Source: Nocardioides campestrisoli
Lineage (GTDB): Bacteria; Actinomycetota; Actinomycetes; Propionibacteriales; Nocardioidaceae
Assembly (NCBI RefSeq): GCF_013624435.2
Contig: NZ_CP061768.1
Location: 2,560,001-2,624,000, forward strand
Length of the DNA: 64,000 bases
Direction: 5' to 3'
This document shows positions 21,763-31,512 of the stretch, in pieces; position 1 is the first letter of the stretch, and every line of letters begins with the position of its first letter. The notes below the pieces were generated by a model, which was not told the DNA's origin, ran no database searches, and saw only the letters and a list, made by a program, of their open reading frames with translations. A program made the translations under genes and the position numbers.

Positions 21763-24735
21763 TCAGTCCCAGAAGACCCGCTCGACCACCGCGTGGGCGT
21801 GCCGGGTGGCCCGCAGGTAGTCGTTGACCATCCGGTCGGACTCCCCCGGCTCGTAGCCCAGGACGCTGGTCAGCGCCGCCTTCTCCCGCGCGTCCTGCGG
21901 GATCTGGTCCACCGGCCGGCCCCGGACCAGCGTCGCGGCGTTGCGCACCCGGCTGACCAGCCGCCAGGCGGTGAGCAGCGTCTCCGCGTCCTCCGGGGTG
22001 AGCAGGCCCGCGTCGCGGGCCGCCTCGAGCGCCTTGAGGGTCTCGGGGGTCCGCAGCGTCGGCTCCGTCCCGGCGTACCGCAGCTGCAGGAGCTGGACGG
22101 TCCACTCGATGTCGGCGAGCCCGCCGCGGCCCAGCTTGAGGTGGGTCCGCGGGTCGGCGCCACGCGGCAGCCGCTCCGCATCGACCCGGGCCTTGATCCG
22201 CCGTACCTCCAGCACGTCGTCGTCGCCCAGCCCGTCGGCGGGGAACCGCAGCGGGTCGATCAGGGCGGTGAACCGGTCGCGCAGGTCCCGGTCCCCCACC
22301 ACCGCGTCGGCCCGCAGCAGCGCCTGGGCCTCCCAGACCTGCGACCACTTGGCGTAGTAGGCGGCGTAGGAGTCCAGCGTCCGCACCAGCGGGCCCTGCC
22401 GGCCCTCGGGGCGTAGCCCCGCATCCACCTCGAGCGCGGGGTCGGTACCGGGCAGCGCCAGCAGCCGCCGGATCTCGTTGGCGACGCCCTGGGCCCAGAC
22501 CGCCGCCGTCCGCCCGTCGGCCCCCGGCACGGGCTCGTAGACGAACATCACGTCCGCGTCGCTGCCGTAGGAGAGCTCGAAGCCGCCGTACCGGCCCATG
22601 GCCACGACGGCCATCCGGGCGGGGGGCTCGCTCAGCTCGCGCTGCTCGCAACCCTGGCGCGCGGCCACCGCCAGCGTCGCCTCCAACGTGGCGTCGGTGA
22701 GCCGGCCCAGGGCGCGGCCCACGTCGGCGACGTCGATCTCACCGAGCAGGTCGCCCACGGCGATCCGCAGCAGCTCCCGGCGCCGGATCGCCCGCACGGC
22801 CCGGACGGCATCCTCCGGGCTGCCCTGGCGGCCGGCGGTGGCGAGCATCTCGGCGGTCAGCGTCTCCGCGGTCAGGGGCACCAGGTCACCGGCGAGCATC
22901 CGCACCCCCTGCGGCTCGCGCTCGAGCAGGTCGGTGGCGTAGGCCGAGGTAGACAGCACCCGCGCCAGCCGGAAGGCGACCTGCCCCTCGTCGCGCAGGT
23001 GGCTGAGGTACCACGGACTGTCCCCCAGCGACTCACTGATCCGGCGGAACCCGAAGAGGCCGGCGTCGGGATCGGGCGAGTCGGCGAACCACTGGAGCAT
23101 CACCGGCAGCAGCGTCCGCTGGATCGAGGAAGACCGGGAGACCCCGCTGGTCAGCGCCTCCAGGTGGCGCAGCGCCGCCTGCGGGTCGGCATAGCCCAGG
23201 GCCGCCAGCCGCTCCTGCGCCTGGGCCGTGGTGAGTCGCGCGTCGGAGCCGGGGATGCGGGCCACCGCCTCGAGCAGCGGGCGGTAGAAGAGCTTCTCGT
23301 GCAGCCTGCGCACCTCACGCCGGTGGTGCCGCCAGGTCTGCTCCAGCCGCTCGAGCGGCTTCTTCGTGAACCCCAGGGACCGCCCCAGCCGTCGCAGGTC
23401 GGCCTCGTCGGTGGGCACGACCTGGATCCGTTGGAGCCGGAAGAGCTGGATCCGGTGCTCGAGGGTGCGCAGGAAGGAGTACGCCTGGTGCAGCGTCTCC
23501 CCGTCCTCCCGCCCGACGTAGCCGCCCCGGGTGAGCTCGGCCAGGGCGCTCAGGGTGGTGGGCACCCGCAGCGAGGCGTCCGCGCGACCGTGCACGAGCT
23601 GGAGCAGCTGGACGGCGAACTCGACGTCGCGCAGCCCGCCGGAGCCGAGCTTGAGCTGACGCTCGGCGTCCTTGGACGGGATGTGGTCGAGCACCCGGCG
23701 GCGCATGGCCTGCACGTCGGCCACGAACCCCTCGCGCTCGGCGACCGACCAGACCAGCGGCTCGACCAGCTCGACGAAGCGTCGGCCGAGCTCGAGGTCG
23801 CCCGCGACCGGGCGGGCCTTGAGCAGCGCCTGGAACTCCCACGTCTTGGCCCAGCGCTCGTAGTAGCCCTGGTGGCTGGCGAGGGTCCGGGTCAGCGGGC
23901 CCGCCTTGCCCTCGGGTCGCAGCGCCGCGTCGACCGGCCAGATGGTGCCCTCGCGGGTGGTGTCGGAGCAGACCTTCATCAGGTGCGAGGCCAGCTGGGT
24001 GGCGGCCCTGGTGGCGGCCACCTCGTCGACCCCGGGGCGCGGCTCGTGCACGAAGATCACATCGACGTCGGAGACGTAGTTGAGCTCGTGGCCGCCGCAC
24101 TTGCCCATCGCGACCACCGCGAGCCGCACCGTCGCGGCGTCCTCGCCGACCCGGGCCCGGGCGATCGCCAGTGCGGCGTCCAGGGTGCCGGCCGCCAGGT
24201 CGGAGAGCTCGGCGGCCAGGTCGTCGACACCTTGGTGGTGGGCGAGGTCGCGGGCGGCCAGGCGCAGCAGGAGCCGGCGGTACTCCACCCGGAGCGCGTC
24301 GACGGCCACGGCGTCGTCGAGCCGCGAGACCGGGTCCGGGTCCTCGGGGTCCGCACCCACGGCGGCCAGCAGCTGGGCGCGCAGCCACCAGGCCGCCGGG
24401 CGGGTGCAGCCGAGGCGGGAGTCGGCCAGCTCGCGCCACTGCGCCGGGTGGCGGACGAGGTGGTCGCCGAGAGCCTCGCTGGCCCCGAGCACCGCGACCA
24501 GGCGCATGGTGGTGCCCTCGTCCTCGCTGAGCTCGACCAGGGTGGCGTCCGGGTCGTCGGTGGCCTCGACCAGGCGGACCAGGGACGCGAGCGCCAGGTC
24601 CGGGTCCGCCGACCCGGCCAGTGGCGCGAGCAGCGCGGCCGCATGGTCGCCCAGGGCGACCAGGCCCTCCTGCGCCCGGGTGACGTCCTGGAACCCGGCG
24701 CGGATCAGTGGTCCGGAGCCGAGGTCGCTACGCAT
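21763..24735 (-). CDS. glnE: Bifunctional glutamine synthetase adenylyltransferase/deadenylyltransferase
   Basis: A 990-residue GlnE. Two nucleotidyltransferase cores are visible: VVAMGKCGGHELNYVSDVDVIF (about residue 205-226; deadenylylating half) and VVAMGRYGGFELSYGSDADVMF (about 705-726; adenylylating half). Each carries the GG...SDxD catalytic pattern and is followed by a helical domain (LKLGSGGLRDVEFAVQLLQL and LKLGRGGLADIEWTVQLLQL). It controls glutamine synthetase activity by AMP transfer to a tyrosine, in response to nitrogen status. Its ATG overlaps the stop of the upstream membrane-protein gene by 8 bp, so it is cotranslated with it and with glnA2. Confidence 0.95.
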   Translation of the reverse strand: MRSDLGSGPLIRAGFQDVTRAQEGLVALGDHAAALLAPLAGSADPDLALASLVRLVEATDDPDATLVELSEDEGTTMRLVAVLGASEALGDHLVRHPAQWRELADSRLGCTRPAAWWLRAQLLAAVGADPEDPDPVSRLDDAVAVDALRVEYRRLLLRLAARDLAHHQGVDDLAAELSDLAAGTLDAALAIARARVGEDAATVRLAVVAMGKCGGHELNYVSDVDVIFVHEPRPGVDEVAATRAATQLASHLMKVCSDTTREGTIWPVDAALRPEGKAGPLTRTLASHQGYYERWAKTWEFQALLKARPVAGDLELGRRFVELVEPLVWSVAEREGFVADVQAMRRRVLDHIPSKDAERQLKLGSGGLRDVEFAVQLLQLVHGRADASLRVPTTLSALAELTRGGYVGREDGETLHQAYSFLRTLEHRIQLFRLQRIQVVPTDEADLRRLGRSLGFTKKPLERLEQTWRHHRREVRRLHEKLFYRPLLEAVARIPGSDARLTTAQAQERLAALGYADPQAALRHLEALTSGVSRSSSIQRTLLPVMLQWFADSPDPDAGLFGFRRISESLGDSPWYLSHLRDEGQVAFRLARVLSTSAYATDLLEREPQGVRMLAGDLVPLTAETLTAEMLATAGRQGSPEDAVRAVRAIRRRELLRIAVGDLLGEIDVADVGRALGRLTDATLEATLAVAARQGCEQRELSEPPARMAVVAMGRYGGFELSYGSDADVMFVYEPVPGADGRTAAVWAQGVANEIRRLLALPGTDPALEVDAGLRPEGRQGPLVRTLDSYAAYYAKWSQVWEAQALLRADAVVGDRDLRDRFTALIDPLRFPADGLGDDDVLEVRRIKARVDAERLPRGADPRTHLKLGRGGLADIEWTVQLLQLRYAGTEPTLRTPETLKALEAARDAGLLTPEDAETLLTAWRLVSRVRNAATLVRGRPVDQIPQDAREKAALTSVLGYEPGESDRMVNDYLRATRHAHAVVERVFWD

Positions 24736-25540
24736 GGTGGCGGGCGGTCGGCTGGCGGGTGGGCAGCCGCAGGGCCACCCTCGCTCCGGCGGCCAGCAGC
24801 ACGATCAGTCCCAGCAACGGCATCAGCTCGTCCCACGCGGTCTCCGCCCCCGGCGGACGGCCGACCAGGCCCCGCTGGGCGGTCTCCCAGGCCACCAGCG
24901 CCACCAGCGCAGCGCCCAGGAGGAGCAGTCCGGCGACCGCCTTGACGGCGGGGCCGGGCGTCCCCCGACGCACCGAGTAGGTGGTGGGCCACGGGACCGA
25001 GCAGATGGTCACCAGGAGCACCCCGACGCCGATGCAGAGCCAGGACAGCGCCACGAAGTCCGTGGTCTCCACGGGGTCGACCTTGGCGAAGAGCCAGCCC
25101 GAGGCCAGCATCCCCAGCCCCGCGAAGGAGGTGCGGGCCCGGGTCGCGGTGGTCGAGGTGGGCAGCCACAGCAGCGCGGTCACCGTCGAGATGACCAGCA
25201 GGGAGCCGACCAGGATCGCCAGCGGCAGCGTGTACTGGTAGAGCGGAACCCCGGTGGCGGGCGTGCGGGCGCCGGGGTCGAGGGCCACCAGCAGCCAGAT
25301 CACCCCGCAGACGAAGGCCACCCAGAGCAGCGGCTCCAGCACGAGGCGGATCGGTCCCGTCACCCGGGTCGGGTCGACCCGGGGCTCCTGGGAGACCCCC
25401 GGCCGCCGCCTGGAGACGTGCGGACGGGCGCCGCCGGCCAGCGCAGACGAGCGGGACACGGGCGTCGGGTCCACGACCGGACGAGTCCGCTTGCGCGCGC
25501 CCGCCGGGCGCCCGTGCTCGTCGCTGCTCTGGCCGAGCAC
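24728..25540 (-). CDS. Uncharacterised membrane protein between glnA2 and glnE
   Basis: A 270-residue protein with a basic, proline-rich cytoplasmic N-terminus (residues 1-65), then about six hydrophobic segments (about 70-90, 105-130, 140-155, 170-190, 205-225 and 240-258). It matches no family I recognise. The GTG start lies 1 nt after the glnA2 TGA stop, and the 3' end overlaps the glnE start by 8 bp, so all three genes are translationally linked. The position implies a role tied to nitrogen metabolism; that is inference only. No catalytic motif is visible. Confidence 0.75.
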   Translation of the reverse strand: MLGQSSDEHGRPAGARKRTRPVVDPTPVSRSSALAGGARPHVSRRRPGVSQEPRVDPTRVTGPIRLVLEPLLWVAFVCGVIWLLVALDPGARTPATGVPLYQYTLPLAILVGSLLVISTVTALLWLPTSTTATRARTSFAGLGMLASGWLFAKVDPVETTDFVALSWLCIGVGVLLVTICSVPWPTTYSVRRGTPGPAVKAVAGLLLLGAALVALVAWETAQRGLVGRPPGAETAWDELMPLLGLIVLLAAGARVALRLPTRQPTARHHA

Positions 25541-25541
25541 C

Positions 25542-26879
25542 TCAGATCACCGGAAGCATCTGGTCCCGCTCGAAGCTCGAGACCTGTCCGCGGTACTCGT
25601 CCCACTCGTTGCGCTTGTTGCGCAGGAAGAAGTCGAAGACGTGCTCGCCGAGGGTCTCGGCCAGCAGCTCGCTGTTCTCGGCGACGTTGATCGCCTCGGC
25701 CAGGGTCCGGGGCAGTGCCTCGATGCCGAGGCTGCGGCGCTCGCGCTCGCTGAGCGACCAGACGTCGTCCTCGGCCTCGCGCGGGAGCTCGTACTCCTCC
25801 TCGATCCCCTTCATCCCGGCGGCCAGCACGACGGCGAAGGCCAGGTAGGGGTTGCACGCGGCGTCCAGCGAGCGCAGCTCGATCCGGGTCGACTGTCCCT
25901 TGCTCGGCTTGTACATCGGGACGCGCACCATGGCGGAGCGGTTGTTGTGGCCCCAGGAGATGTACGACGGCGCCTCACCCCCGCCGATCAGCCGCTTGTA
26001 GCTGTTGACCCACTGGTTGGTCACCGCGGTGATCTCGGCGGCGTGCCGCATCAGCCCGGCGATGAACTGCTTGCCGGTGCGGGAGAGCTGGTACTGGGCG
26101 CCGGCCTCGAAGAAGGCGTTGCGATCGCCCTCGAAGAGCGAGACGTGGGTGTGCATGCCGGAGCCGGGGTGCTCGGTGAAGGGCTTGGGCATGAAGCTGG
26201 CCCAGATCCCCTGGCTGAGCGCGACCTCGCGGATCACGGTGCGGAAGGTCATGATGTTGTCGGCGGTGCTGAGCGCGTCGGCGTACCGCAGGTCGATCTC
26301 CTGCTGGCCCGGACCGCCCTCGTGGTGGCTGAACTCCACCGAGATGCCCATCGCCTCCAGCATCGAGATCGCCTCGCGCCGGAAGTCCGCGCCCATCGAC
26401 TGCGCGGTGTGGTCGAAGTAGCCGCTGCGGTCGACCGGGACCGGCAGCGTGCCGGGCTGCGGGGTGTCCTTGAAGAGGTAGAACTCGATCTCGGGGTGGG
26501 TGTAGAAGGTGAACCCCTTGTCGGCCGCGCGGCTCAGCGTCCGCTTCAGCACGTGCCGCGGGTCGGCGTACGAGGGGCTGCCGTCGGGCATCAGGATGTC
26601 GCAGAACATCCGTGCGGTCGACGGGCCCTCGCCGCGCCACGGGAGGATCTGGAACGTGGAGGGGTCGGGCTTGGCGAGCATGTCGCTCTCCTGCACCCGC
26701 GCGAAGCCCTCGATCGCCGACCCGTCGAAGCCGATGCCCTCACCGAAGGCGCTCTCCAGCTCGGCCGGTGCCACGGCGACCGACTTGAGGTAGCCCAGCA
26801 CGTCGGTGAACCAGAGGCGCACGAAACGCACGTCGCGCTCCTCGAGCGCCCGGAGAACGAAGTCTTCCTGCTTGCCCAT
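25542..26879 (-). CDS. glnA2: Type I glutamine synthetase, GlnA2 class
   Basis: A 445-residue GSI-fold enzyme. Signatures in order: [10 protein letters not shown] (about residues 50-59, subunit latch), [10 protein letters not shown] (metal ligands, ~128), [15 protein letters not shown] (~195), [18 protein letters not shown] (~245, ATP and metal site) and NRSAMVRVP (~319). A tyrosine is present in [14 protein letters not shown], roughly where GlnA1 has its adenylylation site. The enzyme is of GlnA2 length, and GlnA2 of Streptomyces has been reported to ligate glutamate to polyamines, so it may not be the main glutamine synthetase. TAGTTT ends 6 nt before the ATG (leaderless). It heads the operon with the membrane protein and glnE. 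Confidence 0.9.
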   Translation of the reverse strand: MGKQEDFVLRALEERDVRFVRLWFTDVLGYLKSVAVAPAELESAFGEGIGFDGSAIEGFARVQESDMLAKPDPSTFQILPWRGEGPSTARMFCDILMPDGSPSYADPRHVLKRTLSRAADKGFTFYTHPEIEFYLFKDTPQPGTLPVPVDRSGYFDHTAQSMGADFRREAISMLEAMGISVEFSHHEGGPGQQEIDLRYADALSTADNIMTFRTVIREVALSQGIWASFMPKPFTEHPGSGMHTHVSLFEGDRNAFFEAGAQYQLSRTGKQFIAGLMRHAAEITAVTNQWVNSYKRLIGGGEAPSYISWGHNNRSAMVRVPMYKPSKGQSTRIELRSLDAACNPYLAFAVVLAAGMKGIEEEYELPREAEDDVWSLSERERRSLGIEALPRTLAEAINVAENSELLAETLGEHVFDFFLRNKRNEWDEYRGQVSSFERDQMLPVI

Positions 26880-26939
26880 GGCACCAAACTATGTCCTACC
26901 GGTGGGCCTTCCACGCGCGGATCACCCAAACGGACACGC

Positions 26940-28979
26940 TCAGCCGCGCGGCACCCTCTCCAGGTCGGCCAGCCAGGCGTCCACGCGGGCGTCCGAGGGC
27001 ATCCGCCAGTCCCCTCGCGGCGACATCGTCCCGCCCGCGCTCACCTTGGGTCCGTTGGGCAGCGCGCTGCGCTTGAACTGGGAGGCGAAGAACCGCCGGA
27101 GGAAGACCTCCAGCCACCGGCGGACCGTGGCCAGGTCGTACGCCGGCCGGTCCTGCTCCGGATAGCCGGGCGGCCACTCCCCCGCCTCGGCGTCGGCCCA
27201 CGCGTGCATCGCGAGGAACGCGATGCGGGCGGGCGAGTGGCCCTGCCGCACCAGGTGGAACAGGGTGAAGTCCTGCAGGGCGTAGGGGCCGACCGAGTCC
27301 TCGGTGGCCTGCGGCTTGTCCCCCTCGACGGTGGGGATCAGCTCGGGGGTGATCTCCTGACGCAGGATCTCGGCCAGCACCGCGTCCGCGCCGGCCTCGA
27401 GCTCGTCGTGGCTGATCACCCAGCGGATCAGGTGCTGCACCAGGGTCTTGGGCACGCCGGCGTTGACGTTGTAGTGCGACATCTGGTCGCCCACGCCGTA
27501 GGTGCACCACCCCAGCGCCAGCTCGGAGAGGTCGCCGGTGCCGACCACGATCCCGCCGCGCTGGTTGGCCAGCCGGAACAGGTAGTCGTAGCGCAGGCCC
27601 GCCTGGATGTTCTCGAAGGTGACGTCGAAGACCTTCTCGCCGCGGGCGTAGGGGTGGCCCAGGTCGGCGAGCATCTGCTCGGCGGCGGGCCGGATGTCGA
27701 TCTCCTCGAAGGTCACCCCGAGGGCGGTCGCGAGCCGGGTGGCGTACGACTTGCTGGTGTCGCCGGTGGCGAAGCCCGGCATGGTGAACGCCAGGATGTC
27801 GCTGCGCGGGCGACCCAGGCGGTCCATCGCCTTCGCGGCCACGATCAGCGCGTGCGTGGAGTCCAGCCCGCCGCTGACCCCGATCACCGGCCGCGGGTGC
27901 CCGATCGAGACCAGCCGCTGCTCCAGGCCGGAGACCTGGATGTTGTAGGCCTCGAAGCAGTCCTGGGCGAGCCGCTCGGGGTCGTCGGGGACGAACGGGA
28001 AGCGGTCCACCTTGCGGCGCAGCCCCACGTCGCCCGTCGGGGGCTCGAGGGTGAGGTCCACCGTCCGGAACGACGTGCCCGCCGTGCCGACGCTGCGGCG
28101 GTTGTCGTCGAAGGTGCCCTGCCGCAGCCGCTCAGCGCGCAGCCTCGTCAGGTCCACGTCGACCACCGTGCGCTGGGCGTCCTCGGGGAACCGCGGGCTC
28201 TCCCCCAGCAGGTCGCCCACCTCGTAGACCATCGTCTGGCCGTCCCAGCTCAGGTCGGTCGTCGACTCGCCCTGGCCCGCGGCGGCGTAGACGTAGGCGG
28301 CCAGGCATCGGGCGCTGGCGCTGCGCACCAGCAGGCGTCGCTCCTCGGCGCGGCCGACGGTGATCGGGCTGCCGGAGAGGTTGAGCAGCACCGTGGCACC
28401 GGCCAGGGCGGCACGCGCGCTGGGCGGGACGGGGACCCACATGTCCTCGCACACCTCGACGTGGACCACCAGCCCCGGCACGTCGACGGCGCGGAACAGC
28501 AGGTCTGGACCCAAGGGGGCGACCTGACCGGCGACCGCGACCTCGTGACCGGCCAGGTCGTCGCCGGGCGCGAACCAGCGGCGCTCGTAGAACTCCCGGT
28601 AGGTGGGCAGGTTCGACTTCGGCGCGACGCCGAGCACGCGGCCGCGGTGGATCACCACCGCGCAGTTGAGCACCCGGGACCCGTGCACCACCGGGGCGCC
28701 GACGACCAGCACCGGTCGCAGGTCACGGCTCGCCTCGACCACGGTCCGCAGCCCGTCGTCGACGGCGGCGAGCAAGGTGTCCTGGAGGAAGAGGTCGTCG
28801 ACGGAGTAGCCGCTCAGGCACAGCTCGGGGAAGACGGCGACCGCGACCGCGTCGTCGTGGCACGCCCGCGCCTGCTCGACCACGCGGCGGGCGTTGGTCG
28901 AGGGGTCGGCGAGCGCGACCGGCAGCGTGCAGGCCGCGATCCGGGCGAACCCCTGGGCGTAGGCGGAGTAGAAGTCCAC
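26940..28979 (-). CDS. nadE: Glutamine-dependent NAD+ synthetase
   Basis: A 679-residue two-domain enzyme making NAD+ from nicotinic acid adenine dinucleotide, glutamine and ATP. Residues 1-~300 are the nitrilase-type glutaminase: Glu in [13 protein letters not shown] (~52), Lys in [17 protein letters not shown] (~121) and the nucleophile Cys in VCEDMWVPV (~176). Residues ~340-679 are the synthetase, with the PP-loop [14 protein letters not shown] (~365). The length equals that of the mycobacterial enzyme. The GTG start has TAGACT ending exactly 6 nt upstream, so it is probably leaderless. It is divergent from panB. Confidence 0.95.
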   Translation of the reverse strand: MDFYSAYAQGFARIAACTLPVALADPSTNARRVVEQARACHDDAVAVAVFPELCLSGYSVDDLFLQDTLLAAVDDGLRTVVEASRDLRPVLVVGAPVVHGSRVLNCAVVIHRGRVLGVAPKSNLPTYREFYERRWFAPGDDLAGHEVAVAGQVAPLGPDLLFRAVDVPGLVVHVEVCEDMWVPVPPSARAALAGATVLLNLSGSPITVGRAEERRLLVRSASARCLAAYVYAAAGQGESTTDLSWDGQTMVYEVGDLLGESPRFPEDAQRTVVDVDLTRLRAERLRQGTFDDNRRSVGTAGTSFRTVDLTLEPPTGDVGLRRKVDRFPFVPDDPERLAQDCFEAYNIQVSGLEQRLVSIGHPRPVIGVSGGLDSTHALIVAAKAMDRLGRPRSDILAFTMPGFATGDTSKSYATRLATALGVTFEEIDIRPAAEQMLADLGHPYARGEKVFDVTFENIQAGLRYDYLFRLANQRGGIVVGTGDLSELALGWCTYGVGDQMSHYNVNAGVPKTLVQHLIRWVISHDELEAGADAVLAEILRQEITPELIPTVEGDKPQATEDSVGPYALQDFTLFHLVRQGHSPARIAFLAMHAWADAEAGEWPPGYPEQDRPAYDLATVRRWLEVFLRRFFASQFKRSALPNGPKVSAGGTMSPRGDWRMPSDARVDAWLADLERVPRG

Positions 28980-29111
28980 GCCCGGAGTCTAGGTGCGGAC
29001 GAGCCGGGCGTGGCGCCCGCCACATCGCCAACCTCATGGAGAGGAATAGCCTGTCCGCGGTCCGTGGACTCCAGCGGGGAGCCGCGAGACGAGCCAGAGG
29101 AGAGCAAGCCC

Positions 29112-29978
29112 ATGAGCGAGCAGCAGCACGGCGACGTCGGCGCGCCGTACGGTTCCGGCGCCGCGGCGCCCGGCCCGACCCCGGTCAAGCGCGTGCGGAC
29201 CCACCACCTGCGGGAGATGAAGGAGCGCGGCGAGCGCTTCACCATGCTCACCGCCTACGACATGTACACCGCCGCCACGTTCGACGAGGCGGGCATCGAG
29301 GTGCTGCTGGTCGGCGACTCCGCGTCCAACAACGTGCTCGGCAACGAGACCTCCCTGCCGATCACCGTCGACGAGCTGCTCCCCCTGACCCGCGCGGTCG
29401 CCCGGTCGGCGCGACGGGCGCTGGTGGTCGGCGACCTCCCGTTCGGCTCCTACCAGGCCTCCCCCGAGCAGGGCTACCTGACCGCGGCCCGGTTCATGAA
29501 GGAGGGCGGCGCACACTGCGTCAAGCTCGAGGGCGGCGTCGAGATGGTGCCGGTGATCGAGAAGCTGACCCGGGGCGGCATCCCGGTGATGGCCCACATC
29601 GGCTTCACCCCGCAGAGCGAGCACACCCTGGGCGGCTACCGGGTGCAGGGCCGGGGCGACGCCGCCGAGCGGGTGCTCGCCGACGCGCGCGCGGTCGAGG
29701 AGGCCGGCGCCTTCGCCGTGGTGATGGAGATGGTCCCCGGCGACGTGGCCAGCGAGGTGACCAGCACCCTGACGATCCCCACCATCGGCATCGGCGCCGG
29801 TCCGGGCTGCGACGGCCAGGTCCTGGTCTGGCAGGACGCCTTCGGGCTGCGCACGGGCAAGATGGCCCGGTTCGTCAAGCAGTACGCCGACGTGCACGGC
29901 GTCCTGCTCGACGCGGCGAAGGCGTACGCGGACGACGTCCGGGGCGGCACGTTCCCGGGTCCGGAGCACACGTTCTGA
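29112..29978 (+). CDS. panB: 3-methyl-2-oxobutanoate hydroxymethyltransferase
   Basis: A 288-residue PanB, the first step of pantothenate (CoA) synthesis: it moves a hydroxymethyl group from methylene-tetrahydrofolate to alpha-ketoisovalerate. Diagnostic stretches are [38 protein letters not shown] (Mg-binding Asp), HCVKLEGG and [18 protein letters not shown]. The first ~27 residues are a low-complexity extension before the core, common in actinobacteria. AGAGGAGAG precedes the ATG at 29112. No panC or panD is in the window. Confidence 0.95.
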   Translation: MSEQQHGDVGAPYGSGAAAPGPTPVKRVRTHHLREMKERGERFTMLTAYDMYTAATFDEAGIEVLLVGDSASNNVLGNETSLPITVDELLPLTRAVARSARRALVVGDLPFGSYQASPEQGYLTAARFMKEGGAHCVKLEGGVEMVPVIEKLTRGGIPVMAHIGFTPQSEHTLGGYRVQGRGDAAERVLADARAVEEAGAFAVVMEMVPGDVASEVTSTLTIPTIGIGAGPGCDGQVLVWQDAFGLRTGKMARFVKQYADVHGVLLDAAKAYADDVRGGTFPGPEHTF

Positions 29979-30046
29979 GCGTCCTGAGCCTCACGGGGGC
30001 TGCTGGCGGTTCCGATCGCCCCGAGGGCGGCGTAACCTCCGGGCCC

Positions 30047-31252
30047 ATGCGCACCCGGACGTCAGCCGCTGCCCTGCTCCTGCTCGCCACGTCGCTCAGC
30101 GGCGTGGCGCTGGCCCCGCCGGGCGCAGCGTCGGACGGGCCGAAGCCCGCCGCGCGAGCCGCCACCCCGGCGACCTCGGTGGTTGGGCAGGCGACTGCCC
30201 GCCGGGCGGGCGTGCCGCGGCTGCGCGTCCGGACGGTCGCGCGGCGCCTCGACCTGCCCTGGGACGTCCAGCGCGCTCCGGGTGGCGGTGTCCTGGTGAC
30301 CGAGCGCGAGCGCGCGCGGGTCAGCCTGGTCCGCAAGGGACGACGTACGACCGTGGCCAACCTGCGCTCGCTGGTGCAGGTCACTGGCGAGATCGGCCTG
30401 ATGTCGATGGCGCTCGACGCATCCAGCCGGACCCTGTGGGCCTGCCACGGCGCTCGCACCCGGGCGGGCATGGAGGTGCGGGTGACCAGGTGGCGGGCGA
30501 ACCGGTCCTGGACCCGGCTGCGCATGCCGCGCACGGTGCTGGGAGGCATCCCGCTGACCATGGGCAAGCACGGCGGGTGCCGGCTGCTGGTCGACCGCCG
30601 TGACGGCGCGCTCCTGGTGGGCACCGGCGACACCGGGGTCAGCGGCGTGCCGCGGGACCTGGACTCCCTCGGCGGCAAGGTGCTGCGGCTCGACGGCCGG
30701 ACCGGTGAGCCGATGCCCGACAACCCGTGGGCGGGCGCCGCCACGGCACGGCGCTACGTCCTCACCTACGGCCACCGCAACGTCCAAGGGCTGGCCCAGC
30801 GGGCCGACGGCTCCCTGTGGTCGGTCGAGCACGGCACCGACCGCGACGACGAGGTCAACCTGCTGGTTCCTGGTGGTGACTACGGGTGGCAGCCGGGGCC
30901 GGGGTACGACGAGTCCGCGCCGATGACCGACCACTCGCTGCCCGGCGTCCAGATCGACGCCCGGTGGAGCTCGGGGCGACCGACCGTGGCCACCTCCGGC
31001 GCCGCCTGGGTCCGCGGCAAGCAGTGGGGACGCCTCGACGGCACCCTGGCGGTCGCGGCGCTCAAGGGCAGCCGGGTGCTGTTCATGCGGTTCGACGCCG
31101 ACGGTGAGCTCCGCCAGGTCCGAGCACCGAAGGAGCTGCGCAGGTACGGACGGCTGCGCAGCGTGACCTCGCTGCCCGGCGGCGACCTCCTGGTCACCAC
31201 CTCGAACGGCGCCGGCCGCGACCGGGTGCTCCGGGTCTCGCCACGAGGCTGA
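30047..31252 (+). CDS. Secreted PQQ-dependent sugar dehydrogenase-like protein
   Basis: A 401-residue secreted protein with an N-terminal signal peptide (TSAAALLLLATSLSGVALAPPGAA). The rest is a six-bladed propeller of the glucose/sorbosone dehydrogenase family. Key pieces are LDLPWDVQRAPGGGVLVTER, KHGGCRLLVDRRDGALLVGTGD, TYGHRNVQGLAQRADGSLWSVEHGTDRDDEVN and PGGDYGWQPGPGYDES. The GHRN-x-QGLA and EHG motifs are those of soluble quinoprotein aldose dehydrogenases. Whether PQQ is actually bound is unknown. The ATG at 30047 follows a TAACCT hexamer by 8 nt. Confidence 0.85.
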   Translation: MRTRTSAAALLLLATSLSGVALAPPGAASDGPKPAARAATPATSVVGQATARRAGVPRLRVRTVARRLDLPWDVQRAPGGGVLVTERERARVSLVRKGRRTTVANLRSLVQVTGEIGLMSMALDASSRTLWACHGARTRAGMEVRVTRWRANRSWTRLRMPRTVLGGIPLTMGKHGGCRLLVDRRDGALLVGTGDTGVSGVPRDLDSLGGKVLRLDGRTGEPMPDNPWAGAATARRYVLTYGHRNVQGLAQRADGSLWSVEHGTDRDDEVNLLVPGGDYGWQPGPGYDESAPMTDHSLPGVQIDARWSSGRPTVATSGAAWVRGKQWGRLDGTLAVAALKGSRVLFMRFDADGELRQVRAPKELRRYGRLRSVTSLPGGDLLVTTSNGAGRDRVLRVSPRG

Positions 31253-31268
31253 GCGGCGCTGAGGAGCC

Positions 31269-31487
31269 TCAGCTCTTGGCCGGGTCCGGCTCGTCGTCCT
31301 CGTCGTCGTCGTTCCAGACCGGGTCGTTGTCCCAGGACTCGTTGCGCTCCTGGACCCGCTCGAGCGCCTGCTCGGCCTCGGCGGCGGTCGAGTAGGGCCC
31401 GAGCCGGTCGGCGTTCTTGCAGCCGTCGCGTCCCTCCACCGCGTGGTGGGTCAGGCAGAACCAGTACTGCGGCTTTGTGTCGCTCAT
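31269..31487 (-). CDS. Small acidic SPOR-like protein
   Basis: A 72-residue cytoplasmic protein. Residues 4-52 ([45 protein letters not shown]) look like a compact SPOR-type fold with a possible metal-binding Cys/His set. The C-terminus is very acidic ([17 protein letters not shown]). Such proteins are widespread in actinobacteria and uncharacterised. It is divergent from map: its ATG is only 25 bp from the map start, and the two candidate -10 hexamers overlap. Confidence 0.75.
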   Translation of the reverse strand: MSDTKPQYWFCLTHHAVEGRDGCKNADRLGPYSTAAEAEQALERVQERNESWDNDPVWNDDDEDDEPDPAKS

Positions 31488-31495
31488 GCCTGCTG

Positions 31496-31512
31496 AAACT
31501 ACACTCGCGGGC
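31496..31512. promoter_or_regulatory. Overlapping divergent -10 elements, SPOR-like gene and map
   Basis: TACACT (31500-31505, plus strand) ends 7 nt before the map GTG. TAGTTT on the minus strand (31501-31496) ends 8 nt before the divergent gene's ATG. The hexamers share two bases, so the polymerases should compete. Confidence 0.5.

Noticed and set aside
25254..29978. A 4.7 kb open frame on the plus strand running antisense to glnA2 and nadE and merging into panB
   Set aside because: Residue composition is Val/His/Arg/Gly-rich shadow coding from GC-rich codons of the opposite strand; only the part from 29112 has family motifs and a ribosome binding site.
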